Below, in pieces: positions 39,950-42,858 of a stretch of DNA of 64,000 bases. The notes below the pieces were generated by a model. That model did not search any database. It saw nothing but the letters and a program-made list of their open reading frames with translations, and had not been told where the DNA came from. The DNA is from Lepidostoma basale (taxonomy: Eukaryota; Arthropoda; Insecta; Trichoptera; Lepidostomatidae), in contig JAHDVF020000177.1 in assembly GCA_022606425.2 (NCBI GenBank), positions 682,001 to 746,000 on the forward strand, read 5' to 3'. The first letter of the stretch is position 1. Each line of letters opens with the position of its first letter. Made by a program: the position numbers and the translations under genes.

Positions 39950-42141
39950 CTTTCATAATGTATTTTACTAGTTCAATTTTGAGTCTTTATTTAATGAGAA
40001 AAAAAACTAGGCTGACTTAGATTATGTGGACGAATGGATAAAATGGCAGTCCTTGATTGCCTTAAAAGGGGTGAGTCTTCATTGCTTTATCTAGGATAAG
40101 AGTTAAATTTTCAAATGACAGACTACTTTCTTAGAAAGGGAAAAACTACACGTACTGAGAAAATCAATTGGATATACGTAAATTAAGGTTTATTACATTT
40201 ATATTCATATTAAATACTCTTGCTTGTTGATTCATAAATAATTTATAAAATTATTGTGGAAACGACAAAAAGAATATTATACGAATAGGTATATTGACTA
40301 AAGAAAAACAACCATACAAAGTTTTTCAACAATAAATAAAAAAATTCTAATTGAAACCATAGGCAAAGCATAAGTGAGTGATTAATTCAATAAGGTTTAT
40401 TAAAATAATGTTATTATAGTAAACGAGTGAAAAAAAAAAAGAAATTTTCGTATAAACATGCAGATAAAGATCCAAGATTATTTAAATTTTTTTAACATGC
40501 GTCAATATAAAAAAAAGTAAGAAGTGTATTCTTATTGTGGAACGCGTTTGACATCGCATTAGGGTCGTCAGTGTGCACCGACGCCGGCGGTAAGCTCAGC
40601 GTCGTGCGTCGCGATGTCTCTTGCAAGATGTTGCTGTAATTGCCTACATCTCAGGAGTAATAAGACATATTTTGTTTTTTTGATACCTCTTGAAGAACTA
40701 CTTTTTATCTTAATTTGAGCATGTAACAGTGCAATTATATAACACAAGTAAAAATGCACAGATTAAATCAAATACCGTAAGTGCACATACAACTACTGGA
40801 TTTTTTAAAATATTTTTTAAGCAGATGTATAGGTTATTATTTTGTGATCTTGGGAAAATCCGTGTAACTCGTCTTTCTTGACCGACGTTTTGGAGATAGT
40901 TGCAATCCCCATATTTAGGGTAGTTATGATGGAGACTGCAACGATCTCTGAAACGTCGGTTGAGAAAGCCGTGTTACACGGATTTTCCCAAAGAAGATCC
41001 CAAAAAAACACGTTGCTACTAACCGTTAAAATCTACGTAATTATTAGATGTATAATAATAGTTGCATAAAAGTACTGAAAACATTATTTTACATTAACTG
41101 GTTCTTTATTACTTTCTGTATATACATTCCAATAGTTAATTATAATGTGGCAAAGTTATTAAATTTATGTTTCCAATAATCTTAAATTTACAGCATAGGA
41201 AATTATGGTTCATCAATACATTTAATATTCAATAGTTTTTATGAAATTTTAGAATTTTCAAGAACGCCTTGAAGAAGTTTTATTTATGTGTTCTTTTGAA
41301 CTGTATTAAATATTAAAAAAATATAATGCTAAAACAATTTCAGATAATATTTATACGTAAACATATTGATTAGCATTTTCTACTCTAGTATAGGTGCGCT
41401 TTGCTAAATAATCCACAAAATATAATAATGTACAATAACAATATCTGTATACCTAATTATTAAATTAAACATAAGTATATTTACACGATTTGAACTACGG
41501 TCGTAATATAATTTTGGAGTAAATTTTTACTATACCTAATAAATTATAAATGACAGGTAAATACTATGTATTTTATAACTTTATATACATTTAGAAATAC
41601 TTCAATTAATCTACAATAATTATTTTGAAATATTTATATATTTTGATTCCGACGGAATGCAGACTAGAAATAAAATTCGAGTAATTGGCGTAAATAACTT
41701 GAATATTTTAGGTATCTGGCTGGAGAAATATACCATTACACGTTTATATAAAATATATTCAAATTAATAATATAAAAATATAACAATGTGTACATTGTTT
41801 TAAACTTTAAAGTTTTAAAAGCATTTGATATTTGAATATTTGTAAAAATTAAAATAGTAGGAATACATATTCTTTTAAAACTATTTAGAATTGTTTAAAT
41901 TAAATCAACGTAAACACGTGAAGTATGATAATTGAATTTTATGTAGTATATACATATGTTGTGTATACGGCATGAGTAAACTCGTGAATATCTCTTGGAC
42001 ATAATATACGATTCGTATAATTTTTTTTAACAATTACCGTGAACTTATTTCGGTAAATTAATTTGATGAAAAATGTTTAATAAATATCTCAGCGTTTTCC
42101 TTACCTACCCACACATCAACACCGTTCTGTTGATGCTCCAT
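2010..42141 (-). CDS. gsb-n: gooseberry-neuro (Pax3/7-type paired-box homeodomain transcription factor), complete six-exon CDS
   Basis: Coding exons: 42141-42105, 35744-35572, 31613-31473, 23760-23643, 3490-3294, 2747-2010 (1404 nt, 467 aa plus TGA). All junctions have GT donors and AG acceptors and the frame is kept throughout. Domains: a short N-terminus; paired domain about 13-135 (starts [10 protein letters not shown]); octapeptide YTIDGILG at 149-156, the Groucho-binding eh1-like motif of Pax proteins; acidic linker [11 protein letters not shown]; homeodomain 177-236 with WFSNRRAR, hence Ser50; and a tail rich in Pro, Ser, Asn and His ending KYWGS. The homeodomain intron falls between positions 46 and 47, the site usual in paired-class genes. 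From memory, Drosophila gsb-n shares the shortened EGxADPP paired-domain segment, a similar acidic linker ([11 protein letters not shown]), YSKLT motifs and a KYW end, which favours gsb-n over gsb or paired. The product is a nuclear DNA-binding regulator; in flies it acts in nervous-system and segmental patterning. Function here is inferred from homology. Confidence 0.93.
2890..3210 (+). mobile_element. LINE-B (RTE-like) 3' coding remnant inside gsb-n intron 5
   Basis: Forward frames, with shifts, give pieces like [14 protein letters not shown]-like text, a [16 protein letters not shown] piece and VQQWT. These resemble the end of RTE-type reverse transcriptase ORFs (GRPPTRWSDDI ... YVQQW). 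Stops and frameshifts show it is dead. It fills more than half of the 546-bp intron and is antisense to the gene. Confidence 0.7.
3294..3490 (-). CDS. gsb-n: gsb-n coding exon 5 (acidic linker and homeodomain residues 1-46)
   Basis: The 197 nt enter in phase 1 after a tcatttgcag acceptor. They encode [19 protein letters not shown], then [20 protein letters not shown] and [19 protein letters not shown] up to EARIQ. This is homeodomain helices 1, 2 and the start of 3. The donor is CAG/GTGAAT. The exon ends after homeodomain position 46, the conserved paired-class intron site. Confidence 0.97.
3541..3866. other. AT-rich intron sequence, nothing recognised
   Basis: Start of the 20-kb intron 4 on the plus-strand map. 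Only short open frames without recognisable motifs are present. Confidence 0.5.
3870..4345 (+). mobile_element. LINE-A 3' fragment, subfamily 1
   Basis: The forward frame reads [20 protein letters not shown], then [18 protein letters not shown] and [19 protein letters not shown] before breaking near the end. A short deletion removes [18 protein letters not shown]. It ends gatggttagttgttagc, a degraded (TTAG)n tail. It is 5'-truncated and antisense to the host gene. Confidence 0.85.
4355..4560 (+). mobile_element. Old, diverged LINE-A 3' fragment
   Basis: Cues such as aacgacgtgaat, aggaaaagacgg, gaccaaataa, the tggtggtccattct segment and a final gtgatggtttg follow the LINE-A 3' end in order, with many changes and small deletions. 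It lies directly after another LINE-A copy. Confidence 0.65.
4685..5005 (+). mobile_element. Short non-autonomous element with a LINE-A 3' tail (copy 1)
   Basis: About 320 bp align almost throughout with the reverse complement of 52384-52731. The last 75 bp or so (aagtgtggcagtcc ... gatggttagttag) are the LINE-A 3' end. The upstream 240 bp, including gggagatg, tggcgatgagg and catcacaccgcgtctctcgc, are not in LINE-A copies. This is the build expected of a SINE-like passenger mobilised by LINE-A. I see no clear A or B box. Confidence 0.7.
5010..5315. other. Mixed-composition intron DNA, no gene seen
   Basis: The segment 5080-5290 is less AT-rich and has the short repeated motif atgtgacac in several forms. 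It contains no convincing frame and no match to other repeats in the window. It could be regulatory, but nothing shows that directly. Confidence 0.35.
5318..5392. mobile_element. M1 hairpin MITE, one arm only
   Basis: The sequence aatgaaaacgtctgttttct followed by agaagttttattaca is the M1 arm seen in full inverted form at 39243-39512 and 48700-48905. The second arm is missing. Confidence 0.6.
5640..5915 (+). mobile_element. LINE-C 3' fragment interrupted by a hairpin element
   Basis: The left part (gacaccggtagaaagagcaa ... ggttgcgg) and the right part (cctcggagaacgac ... cgtacattc-like ... cttcctaatgtcg) together follow the order of the intact LINE-C 3' end at 62340-62655. The 5682-5798 hairpin sits exactly between them. 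Coding capacity is lost. Confidence 0.7.
5682..5798. mobile_element. M6 hairpin MITE inserted in LINE-C
   Basis: A nearly perfect palindrome of 117 bp. The ends are taaaataggcac and gtgcctatttta, and the inner arms ctaagtatgcagtt and aactgcatacttattag meet at atgtcat. A single strand would fold into one long stem. Its position splits the LINE-C homology cleanly, so it is the younger insertion. Confidence 0.75.
6005..6650 (-). mobile_element. LINE-B (RTE-like) 3' part of reverse transcriptase ORF
   Basis: The minus strand, over shifted frames, reads [48 protein letters not shown], [17 protein letters not shown] and [19 protein letters not shown] text. This order (EAW ... RRxLRRIYGP ... RLRWAGHVxRM ... 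GRPxxRWxDxV) is the C-terminal part of RTE-type non-LTR ORFs. Several frameshifts make it inactive. Confidence 0.75.
6655..7485. mobile_element. Unidentified block splitting a LINE-B copy
   Basis: These roughly 830 bp lie between two minus-strand pieces that look like one RTE-like ORF (YLGS block at 7486-7690, then the C-terminal part from 6650 down). The block has higher GC than its surroundings. On the minus strand it has an 80-codon frame rich in Cys, Arg and His; no product is recognised. A nested transposon is the simplest reading. Confidence 0.4.
7486..7690 (-). mobile_element. LINE-B reverse transcriptase fragment (YLGS block)
   Basis: The minus frame reads [18 protein letters not shown], then [24 protein letters not shown] is the conserved block that follows the YADD catalytic block in RTE-type reverse transcriptases. 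It probably belongs to the same copy as 6005-6650. Confidence 0.65.
7690..8210. other. Unrecognised intron DNA
   Basis: The first 180 bp are GC-richer and hold a 68-codon plus-strand frame without recognisable motifs. The remainder is AT-rich. No repeat partner was found in the window. Confidence 0.35.
8218..8440 (-). mobile_element. LINE-B 3' fragment, minus orientation
   Basis: It starts with cttcttcttctgc (a GAA-rich tail in reverse). The line aggtagactcccggctgtcc is the complement of a segment also found in forward orientation at 8750-8800. It forms a head-to-head pair with the next copy. Confidence 0.7.
8470..8862 (+). mobile_element. LINE-B 3' fragment with (GAA)n tail
   Basis: The forward frame reads [20 protein letters not shown], then [20 protein letters not shown], the usual RTE-like stretch, followed by a broken frame. 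The end is aaggaagaagaagaagaag. Related copies are at 11990-12310 and 57680-58125. Confidence 0.78.
8958..9197 (-). mobile_element. tRNA-derived SINE, minus orientation
   Basis: The minus strand begins with a tRNA-like head (gtggca ... B box gattcgattcccggcgatga) and continues to the shared body gtcacactgtctttggtc-like and gttcaaacaatctg. It is diverged from the 57393-57640 copy. It is not a functional tRNA gene because the anticodon arm is not intact and the element continues well past the tRNA end. Confidence 0.75.
9200..9540. other. AT-rich intron DNA, nothing recognised
   Basis: No coding frame, no repeat partner and no RNA structure noticed. Confidence 0.4.
9541..9835. other. GC-richer, apparently single-copy island in intron 4
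   Basis: The island contains cgagagcggggaacgagg, gcggccggataagg and gccgccaaaggcccgccgcc. It has no motif of a protein family and no partner in the window. Such islands stand out from the AT-rich repeat background and may be conserved non-coding DNA. Conservation cannot be seen from one sequence. Confidence 0.3.
10091..10470. mobile_element. DNA transposon remnant with 30-bp terminal inverted repeats
   Basis: The left end begins tcgtcacctgagagtaag and the right end is cttactctcaggtgacga. The 30-bp arms differ at 2 positions. The 380-bp interior has no transposase. The right end abuts a LINE-A copy at its 5' truncation point. Confidence 0.75.
10471..10984 (+). mobile_element. LINE-A 3' fragment, subfamily 2, with (TTAG)n tail
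   Basis: The forward frames give [28 protein letters not shown] and [20 protein letters not shown], interrupted by stops. It ends gatggttagttatttagttagttag. The 5' end is cut at the edge of the 10091-10470 element. Confidence 0.85.
10989..11163. mobile_element. M3 hairpin MITE
   Basis: The arms acagctgtttcgccaac and gttggcgaaacagctgt are perfectly complementary. They continue into gatgttggcatca / tgatgccaacatc and gttacaata-like / tattgtaac stems. It follows a LINE-A tail directly. A related single arm occurs at 45183-45235. Confidence 0.78.
11164..11362 (+). mobile_element. LINE-C-like C-terminal coding fragment
   Basis: The forward frame reads [20 protein letters not shown], then [19 protein letters not shown] and ends in a stop after ARK. 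The layout (FYxPxCRT ... RxLNxxxxEIDLF) matches the ORF2 end of the other LINE-C copies (60940-61260, 62500-62655). Confidence 0.6.
11365..11790. other. AT-rich intron DNA, nothing recognised
   Basis: Includes short ATA-rich simple sequence. No gene or repeat partner noticed. Confidence 0.4.
11794..11940. mobile_element. hAT-type transposon end
   Basis: It begins cagtgattcccaaagtgg and continues with gaccccc and ggggtccacga repeats. This is the typical terminal sequence of hAT elements (CAGTGxTTCCCAA ... GGGGTC). The other end was not found nearby, so it is a fragment. Confidence 0.6.
11990..12310 (+). mobile_element. LINE-B 3' fragment
   Basis: The forward frame gives [40 protein letters not shown] and PLSRTPKR, followed by [11 protein letters not shown] after a stop. 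It ends ttgaagaagaataagc. It is the same family as 8470-8862 and 57680-58125. Confidence 0.75.
12527..13170 (-). mobile_element. LINE-C 3' end, split by a younger LINE
   Basis: 12527-12634 (aatcagtttatttactcaaa ... tattgagtacagg) and 13112-13170 (acacattagagatgg ... gccgagagtatttgtccc) together match the uninterrupted copy at 62343-62520. The 480 bp between them belong to another element. The family end in forward sense is aataaactgatttgatttg. Confidence 0.8.
12635..13111 (+). mobile_element. Non-LTR element 3' end with (TAAA)n tail, nested in LINE-C
   Basis: The forward frame contains [20 protein letters not shown] and [18 protein letters not shown], the C-terminus of a CR1/jockey-like ORF2. 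After a 3' UTR it ends in aataaataaataaataaat at 13080-13105. It interrupts the older minus-strand LINE-C copy at a point defined by comparison with 62343-62520. Confidence 0.78.
13171..13320. other. AT-rich intron DNA
   Basis: Nothing recognised. Confidence 0.4.
13321..13530. other. GC-rich single-copy island in intron 4
   Basis: It holds gtcgcagtcggtgtcgg, gcgcggccgtccgccacc and catcccggccgggac in otherwise AT-rich DNA. No coding motif and no second copy in the window. A candidate conserved or regulatory block, unproven. Confidence 0.35.
13862..14490 (+). mobile_element. LINE-A 3' fragment, subfamily 2, long coding frame
   Basis: A 125-codon forward frame reads [20 protein letters not shown], then [20 protein letters not shown] and [19 protein letters not shown] up to SVSEK and a stop. 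After a frame break the [11 protein letters not shown] and [12 protein letters not shown] parts follow. It ends gatggttagttagttagtta. One of the better-kept copies. Confidence 0.88.
14495..15185. other. AT-rich intron DNA with a short hairpin-type repeat arm
   Basis: The piece gcttcgaaggttttatacct followed by tcatcatag near 14570-14600 resembles the centre of hairpin MITEs in the window, but I could not define an element. The rest is featureless. Confidence 0.35.
15188..15300 (-). mobile_element. LINE-A fragment
   Basis: The order cgtgccacgcacgattgtcg, ctccgtctccgaac, aaatatttgataaatttggt and catgccatgtttttt follows other minus copies (for example 28800-28900), diverged. Confidence 0.6.
15507..15868 (-). 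mobile_element. LINE-A fragment with internal deletion near the 3' end
   Basis: The minus frame reads [38 protein letters not shown] and [20 protein letters not shown] up to RGRPRK. The segment between WHDQI and the terminal GETA is lost: aaccatcacgccgtttccc joins directly to aaatttgattaatttggtc. Confidence 0.82.
15895..16140 (+). mobile_element. LINE-C ORF2 C-terminal fragment
   Basis: The forward frame [20 protein letters not shown] continues to [20 protein letters not shown] and LLN. CRTNLP...PVxRAIxLLN is shared with the 60940-61260 and 62500-62655 copies. No tail is visible. Confidence 0.65.
16141..16475. other. Unrecognised intron DNA
   Basis: Mixed composition; no frame and no repeat partner noticed. 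Confidence 0.35.
16477..16945 (-). mobile_element. LINE-A fragments: minus copy and a short plus piece
   Basis: 16477-16810 starts with the (CTAA)n tail and accatcgcgccgtctctcc and runs to the GSLRW-equivalent region on the minus strand. 16856-16939 reads aatggcgaagaaagtataca ... gaggaagaccgaggaaaatg on the plus strand, the same region in opposite sense. Both are diverged. Confidence 0.7.
17185..17878 (+). mobile_element. Three tandem LINE-A fragments, plus orientation
   Basis: 17185-17616 (subfamily 2 text: QLAEERx-like, [16 protein letters not shown], then [18 protein letters not shown]), 17617-17780 and 17783-17878 each end in or near a gttagttagtta tail. They look like successive insertions in one direction or a rearranged array. 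Each is broken. Confidence 0.72.
17880..18190. other. Unrecognised intron DNA
   Basis: Mixed composition with no frame or repeat partner noticed. Confidence 0.35.
18191..18640. other. GC-richer single-copy island in intron 4
   Basis: It contains gagcgctggcggggtaggcg and cggcggggaggccgccac, then a stretch with a 112-codon minus frame lacking any recognisable motif. Composition differs sharply from the flanks. Possible conserved regulatory DNA; no direct proof. Confidence 0.3.
18641..19149. other. AT-rich intron DNA
   Basis: A single arm like those of hairpin MITEs (aaacacgtttcgtacac followed by ttcatcagtgatataaata) ends this stretch. Nothing else is recognised. Confidence 0.35.
19163..19780. 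repeat. Direct duplication of about 140 bp (19163-19310 and 19634-19775)
   Basis: Both copies start cccagaaacaatttgcatct and run through gggtgaaatccagtatttgt to aaaatgttgttg. I see only one or two differences, so the duplication is recent. The 320 bp between them include a GC-richer stretch (19500-19633). No coding role seen. Confidence 0.85.
19780..19916. repeat. Minisatellite of about 20-bp units
   Basis: About seven units of atgatatttagatcaaaaat with variants, including one stretched by an A-run. A related unit, atcatatttagatcagaaat, lies at about 19148-19168, just before the first copy of the 140-bp duplication. Not a CRISPR: the units adjoin without unique spacers. Confidence 0.85.
19917..20218. 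other. Unrecognised intron DNA
   Basis: Moderate GC at 19960-20050; no frame of note. It may be part of another retroelement, but no motif supports this. Confidence 0.3.
20220..20832 (-). mobile_element. LINE-A 3' fragment, subfamily 2, intact 164-codon frame
   Basis: From the tail at 20301 upward, the minus strand carries an uninterrupted frame: [98 protein letters not shown] and a stop after GEMA. It is the best-preserved subfamily 2 C-terminus here, so probably young. A second, partial LINE-A piece (20220-20295) lies beyond its tail. Confidence 0.9.
20835..21370. other. AT-rich intron DNA
   Basis: No repeat partner or coding frame noticed. Confidence 0.4.
21371..21770. other. GC-richer single-copy block in intron 4
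   Basis: It includes gccgccgcgatagag, gccgccgcgtgagtcgc, gcgcgccccgcggctgcg and a rich run to gtattttcacatggctcgcc. No protein motif on either strand. It is one of the clearest non-repeat islands in the intron, so a candidate enhancer. Confidence 0.35.
21771..23145. other. AT-rich intron DNA
   Basis: Long AT-rich stretch; no gene and no well-defined repeat noticed. Confidence 0.4.
23150..23345. mobile_element. Probable retroelement fragment
   Basis: The run ttgccatttcctatcatttg followed by gggtcggccc resembles 3' regions of moth LINEs as I remember them. It is GC-richer than its flanks and has no second copy in the window. Assignment rests on memory only. Confidence 0.35.
23535..23638. mobile_element. 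M4 hairpin MITE, one arm, next to exon 4
   Basis: The pieces actgaagaaggattcgttcc, aaacatgtttgtgagaagtg and gttgtgaaaatacaatgtt match the right arm of the M4 element at 36331-36583. It ends within about 10 bp of the exon 4 donor. Confidence 0.6.
23643..23760 (-). CDS. gsb-n: gsb-n coding exon 4 (end of RED subdomain and octapeptide)
   Basis: The 118 nt encode [18 protein letters not shown], then [14 protein letters not shown] and the octapeptide YTIDGILG, ending one base into the next codon at G/GTAATA. The acceptor has a T-run, atttttttag. Entry phase 0 fits exon 3 and exit phase 1 fits exon 5. The EGxADPPS segment is about three residues shorter than the EGVCDRSTAPS form of most Pax proteins, as I recall for fly gsb-n. 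This exon lies 20.2 kb from exon 5 and 7.7 kb from exon 3. Confidence 0.95.
23796..24520 (+). mobile_element. LINE-C copy abutting the exon 4 acceptor
   Basis: Forward frames give [20 protein letters not shown], an MRDLRI block, and at the end [14 protein letters not shown] with a stop. Then come the 3' UTR (agagtattttgtcttcctaa) and the end aataaagtgattggatttga. It starts about 35 bp upstream of the exon 4 splice acceptor and is antisense to the gene. Several frame breaks. Confidence 0.75.
24525..25350. other. AT-rich intron 3 DNA
   Basis: No gene and no clear repeat noticed. Confidence 0.4.
25353..25465 (+). mobile_element. LINE-A terminal fragment
   Basis: Forward text [20 protein letters not shown], then a broken frame to gaaacagcgtgatggtaag. 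It covers the last 110 bp of the family, 5'-truncated. Confidence 0.75.
25618..25843 (+). mobile_element. tRNA-derived SINE, plus orientation
   Basis: Head: cttcgtggcagagtgataag (A-box region) and ggttccgggttcgattcccg (B box ggttcgattcc). Body: gattgtcacactgtctttgg and ggtgtagaa, ending gttgtatacaaggaaaaaaa. The four copies in the window (with 8958-9197, 30785-30945 and 57393-57640) share all parts. Confidence 0.85.
25845..27080. other. AT-rich intron 3 DNA
   Basis: No gene and no clear repeat noticed. Confidence 0.4.
27085..27345. other. Coding-like segment of unknown origin
   Basis: A 97-codon minus frame ([20 protein letters not shown] and on) stands in AT-rich DNA. The plus strand has aggtgccagtggaggaagcc. 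It ends with ccaagaagaagataaagaaa, which resembles LINE-B tails, so a retroelement remnant is possible. No motif is decisive. Confidence 0.35.
27346..28697. other. AT-rich intron 3 DNA
   Basis: No gene and no clear repeat noticed. Confidence 0.4.
28700..29803 (-). mobile_element. LINE-A, longest copy, with reverse transcriptase domain
   Basis: After the (CTAA)n tail the minus strand gives a 120-codon frame ending FGETA with a stop (28718-29080). After a frameshift come 225 codons (29123-29800) of reverse transcriptase: [45 protein letters not shown] (the FADD/YADD catalytic block), [12 protein letters not shown] and [13 protein letters not shown]. This shows the family is a non-LTR retrotransposon; the layout is closest to RTE/CR1-type elements. 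It is 5'-truncated, lacks an endonuclease and is frameshifted, so inactive. It lies in gsb-n intron 3 in sense with the gene. Confidence 0.93.
29805..30783. other. AT-rich intron 3 DNA
   Basis: No gene and no clear repeat noticed. Confidence 0.4.
30785..30945 (-). mobile_element. tRNA-derived SINE, minus orientation, diverged
   Basis: The minus strand has the B-box region gggttcgattcccggcgatg and the body tgacagtttgattctcacac and tctggtgtagaattcacc. The A-box end is degraded (ccacaagccac). Confidence 0.75.
31109..31430. repeat. Degenerate tandem repeat, about 129-bp period, 2.5 units, beside exon 3
   Basis: The anchor gacgtttccattt recurs at 31109, 31237 and 31367 (spacing 128 and 130). Each is followed about 40 bp later by ttctatcagggtat or a one-base variant. 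The first two units also share a gtaac/taacgttttta block. Units differ considerably, so it is old. It lies 40 bp downstream of the exon 3 donor in transcript sense. Confidence 0.8.
31473..31613 (-). CDS. gsb-n: gsb-n coding exon 3 (middle of paired domain)
   Basis: The 141 nt (47 codons, phase 0/0) read [20 protein letters not shown], then [15 protein letters not shown] and [12 protein letters not shown]: the end of the PAI subdomain, the linker and the start of the RED subdomain. The acceptor is cgaacag and the donor AAG/GTATAA. It continues exon 2 exactly at NRYQ/ETGS, a junction found in Pax3/7 proteins. Confidence 0.97.
31614..32235. other. AT-rich intron 2 DNA
   Basis: A short motif, ggctgactacatttgcaact, occurs twice near 31860 and 31905. 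Otherwise nothing recognised. Confidence 0.4.
32239..32520 (-). mobile_element. LINE-A 3' fragment, diverged
   Basis: It runs from aaactaactaacttactccc and accgtctccctgaagagg through cattcatacatcg to ccatctttccaaatcttctt, in the order of the minus-oriented family. Confidence 0.7.
32521..33080. other. AT-rich intron 2 DNA
   Basis: Nothing recognised. Confidence 0.4.
33085..33165 (+). mobile_element. LINE-A terminal fragment
   Basis: Reads aggaaagaacagtgtggtgg and gagacggcgtgatggttagt: the final 80 bp of the family, with tail. Confidence 0.72.
33180..33515. other. Less AT-rich intron 2 block, unassigned
   Basis: It contains cattgtgcggctcaccgcag, cgtaagtgggagagttggcg and a run to ggtaactttgcgtgaccc. 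No frame and no repeat partner. A candidate regulatory block lying 2 kb from exon 2. Confidence 0.3.
33525..33968 (-). mobile_element. LINE-B (RTE-like) 3' end, separate subfamily
   Basis: The minus frame reads [52 protein letters not shown], [34 protein letters not shown] and a short end before a GAA-rich tail. The order CETWxxT ... IxWPxxxSN ... RRxWxWIGHTLR ... RPRxTWRR is that of widespread RTE-type elements. One stop and truncation make it inactive. Confidence 0.82.
33985..34180 (-). mobile_element. LINE-A terminal fragments
   Basis: 33985-34110 begins with the (CTAA)n tail and tatcacgccgtctgcccg and runs to ttcatacatc. A short opposite piece, aggagtcagagaaatcgacg, follows at 34135. Confidence 0.7.
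34262..34726 (-). mobile_element. LINE-A 3' fragment, subfamily 2, diverged
   Basis: It starts aactaactaaccatcacgcc and includes ggtcatgccatgttttcctc, cattcgttttacatgtccta and gcttcacttccg in family order. It has many changes and small deletions. Confidence 0.75.
34990..35165 (-). mobile_element. RTE-like 3' end fragment
   Basis: It opens with tcttcttctcc and continues with actgctggatggaggcctct and atcatgcgcgactctcattc. This resembles a very common moth RTE 3' end in reverse sense (tgctggacataggcctc), from memory. Confidence 0.5.
35207..35497. repeat. Tandem duplication of about 156 bp beside exon 2
   Basis: Units begin acacttgtaaa at 35207 and 35363. Both contain gagggtaac or agggttac, atataaatc, caaattctgcaat and ttgatattttt.catcaa in the same order, with moderate divergence. 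The array ends about 75 bp downstream of the exon 2 donor in transcript sense. Confidence 0.78.
35572..35744 (-). CDS. gsb-n: gsb-n coding exon 2 (N-terminal PAI half of paired domain)
   Basis: The 173 nt encode [19 protein letters not shown] through [14 protein letters not shown], the almost invariant first half of a Pax paired domain (N-terminal beta turn and PAI helix-turn-helix). The acceptor is ttttcattag and the donor is CAG/GTCAGT. Phases are 1 on entry and 0 on exit. There is no frameshift or stop. Confidence 0.97.
35745..36325. other. AT-rich intron 1 DNA
   Basis: Nothing recognised. Confidence 0.4.
36331..36583. mobile_element. M4 hairpin MITE, full element
   Basis: The inverted arms include aatgtattttcacaacat / gtgttgtgaaaatacaatg and catgtttcgggacacaaact / gtgtcccgaaacatg. 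Outer arms extend to acatttaaatttgaata / tattcaaatgt. Total about 250 bp, no ORF. Single arms of the family occur at 23535, 53745 and 54605. Confidence 0.75.
36590..37535. other. AT-rich intron 1 DNA with one less AT-rich patch
   Basis: 37045-37130 (gtcagggcggtcaaac, gagacggcggtaac) is GC-richer and single-copy. The rest is featureless. Confidence 0.35.
37541..37665. mobile_element. M2 hairpin MITE, compact copy
   Basis: The arms run aaataaaacgattttt ... gtctttatttcgacagcg and cgctgtcgaaataaagac ... aaaaacatcgttttattt, almost perfectly complementary, around agcctggcgaaaccagt. Longer versions of the arms are found at 46723-46957 and 52003-52190. Confidence 0.82.
37666..38540. other. AT-rich intron 1 DNA
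   Basis: The first 60 bp continue the outer M2 arm. The rest shows nothing. Confidence 0.4.
38592..38691. mobile_element. M5 hairpin MITE
   Basis: The arms cttgggaaaattcgtgtggc and cacggattttctcaag, with the inner perfect palindrome ctggaccgacgtcggtccag. Related to 40838-41045. No ORF. Confidence 0.75.
38700..39240. other. AT-rich intron 1 DNA
   Basis: Nothing recognised beyond the outer M1 arm near 39207. Confidence 0.4.
39243..39512. mobile_element. M1 hairpin MITE, full copy
   Basis: Left arm: gaaaaacgatagttttcaag, gacatgtttcgctcttctaa and ggcattatcaaatg. The right arm is its complement, ending cgaaaactatcgttttttc. At least eight copies or arms of the family occur in the window. No coding capacity. 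Confidence 0.82.
39515..40535. other. AT-rich intron 1 DNA with a TA microsatellite
   Basis: (TA)n of about 42 bp at 39907-39948. Otherwise nothing recognised. Confidence 0.5.
40540..40650. other. Small GC-rich single-copy patch in intron 1
   Basis: It holds ggaacgcgtttgacatcgc, gcaccgacgccggcgg and gtcgtgcgtcgcgatg, 1.5 kb downstream of the first coding exon. No coding motif. A possible intronic regulatory patch. Confidence 0.3.
40838..41045. mobile_element. M5 hairpin MITE, larger copy
   Basis: The arms cttgggaaaatccgtgtaac / gttacacggattttcccaa and tcttgaccgacgttt / aaacgtcggttgag enclose a loop with atccccatatttaggg. The right outer arm (acggttaaaatctacgtaat) matches the left flank of the 38.6-kb copy. 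Confidence 0.77.
41046..42104. other. AT-rich end of intron 1
   Basis: No repeat or frame noticed up to the exon 1 donor. Confidence 0.4.
42105..42141 (-). CDS. gsb-n: gsb-n coding exon 1 (N-terminus, 12 codons + 1 nt)
   Basis: The ATG sits in gggaaATGG, and the 12 codons read [12 protein letters not shown] before a GTAAGG donor. The last G joins GA at the exon 2 acceptor to make the Gly that opens the paired domain ([10 protein letters not shown]). The phase match, the strong donor and the CpG-rich DNA just upstream support this exon. The N-terminus is not conserved among paralogues, so it is the least certain coding exon. An untranslated leader probably extends upstream. Confidence 0.78.
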
Positions 42142-42650
42142 TTCCCAATCACTAACAGTATTTAGTAATCACAAACAAAATATAACGAAAACTTTTCAAT
42201 TTAAAAACAATATTTGGCAATAACATCAACGCACGGTCACACACGAAACCCGATTCGTTCCATCGGAAAAAAATCCTGTCACTGGAAACGAGAATTAATT
42301 ATCACATTTTCTTTTAATAAATTAAAACACATAATAATTTACATGCCTCCAATCAGTCCGTGAAATCCGAGACATGTTAGATAAATAAGCGATTGAATTA
42401 ATGGTAATCTTCGATAAGCACGCTGTTAAGTGGAGATAAACGTCAGAGTGCTTCACTGGATGATCTGACGAGATAATTGTATTGTTATTGGGTGTGGAGC
42501 GGCGCTTCCCGGTCCAGCGCTGGTTGGGACTATCTCGCGGCGAGTGCGGCTCGGGATTCCCTGCGCTGGGCGGGCGGCGCGGGGCCGGCGGCTGCGGGCT
42601 GCGGCTGCGGGCTGCGCGGCGCGCGGCAGGGCGGACAATGCGCCGATACT
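42142..42650 (-). promoter_or_regulatory. gsb-n: Probable 5' UTR and CpG-rich promoter region of gsb-n
   Basis: Directly upstream of the start codon lies about 320 bp of AT-rich leader-like DNA, then a strongly GC- and CpG-rich block (42480-42645: gcgcggggccggcggctgcg, gctgcgcggcgcgcggcagg). In this AT-rich window such a block next to a first exon suggests the transcription start. I cannot fix the start site; no TATA box stood out. Confidence 0.5.
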
Positions 42651-42858
42651 AACTAGTAACTCTATGTATAAGGTAAATACTTTTTAAAAAAATCTTCACG
42701 ATATGTAAATTGTGTAATTCAACTTCCACTCCCTCTCCTTATAGTTCTTATTAAAATAATAAGTTGTTACTTTGTTAATGTTGATATTTTTTATATTAAT
42801 TTGTTTATTTTCAATTAACCCATTGTTTTGGCGGAAACACTTTGATATTTTTAAATTA

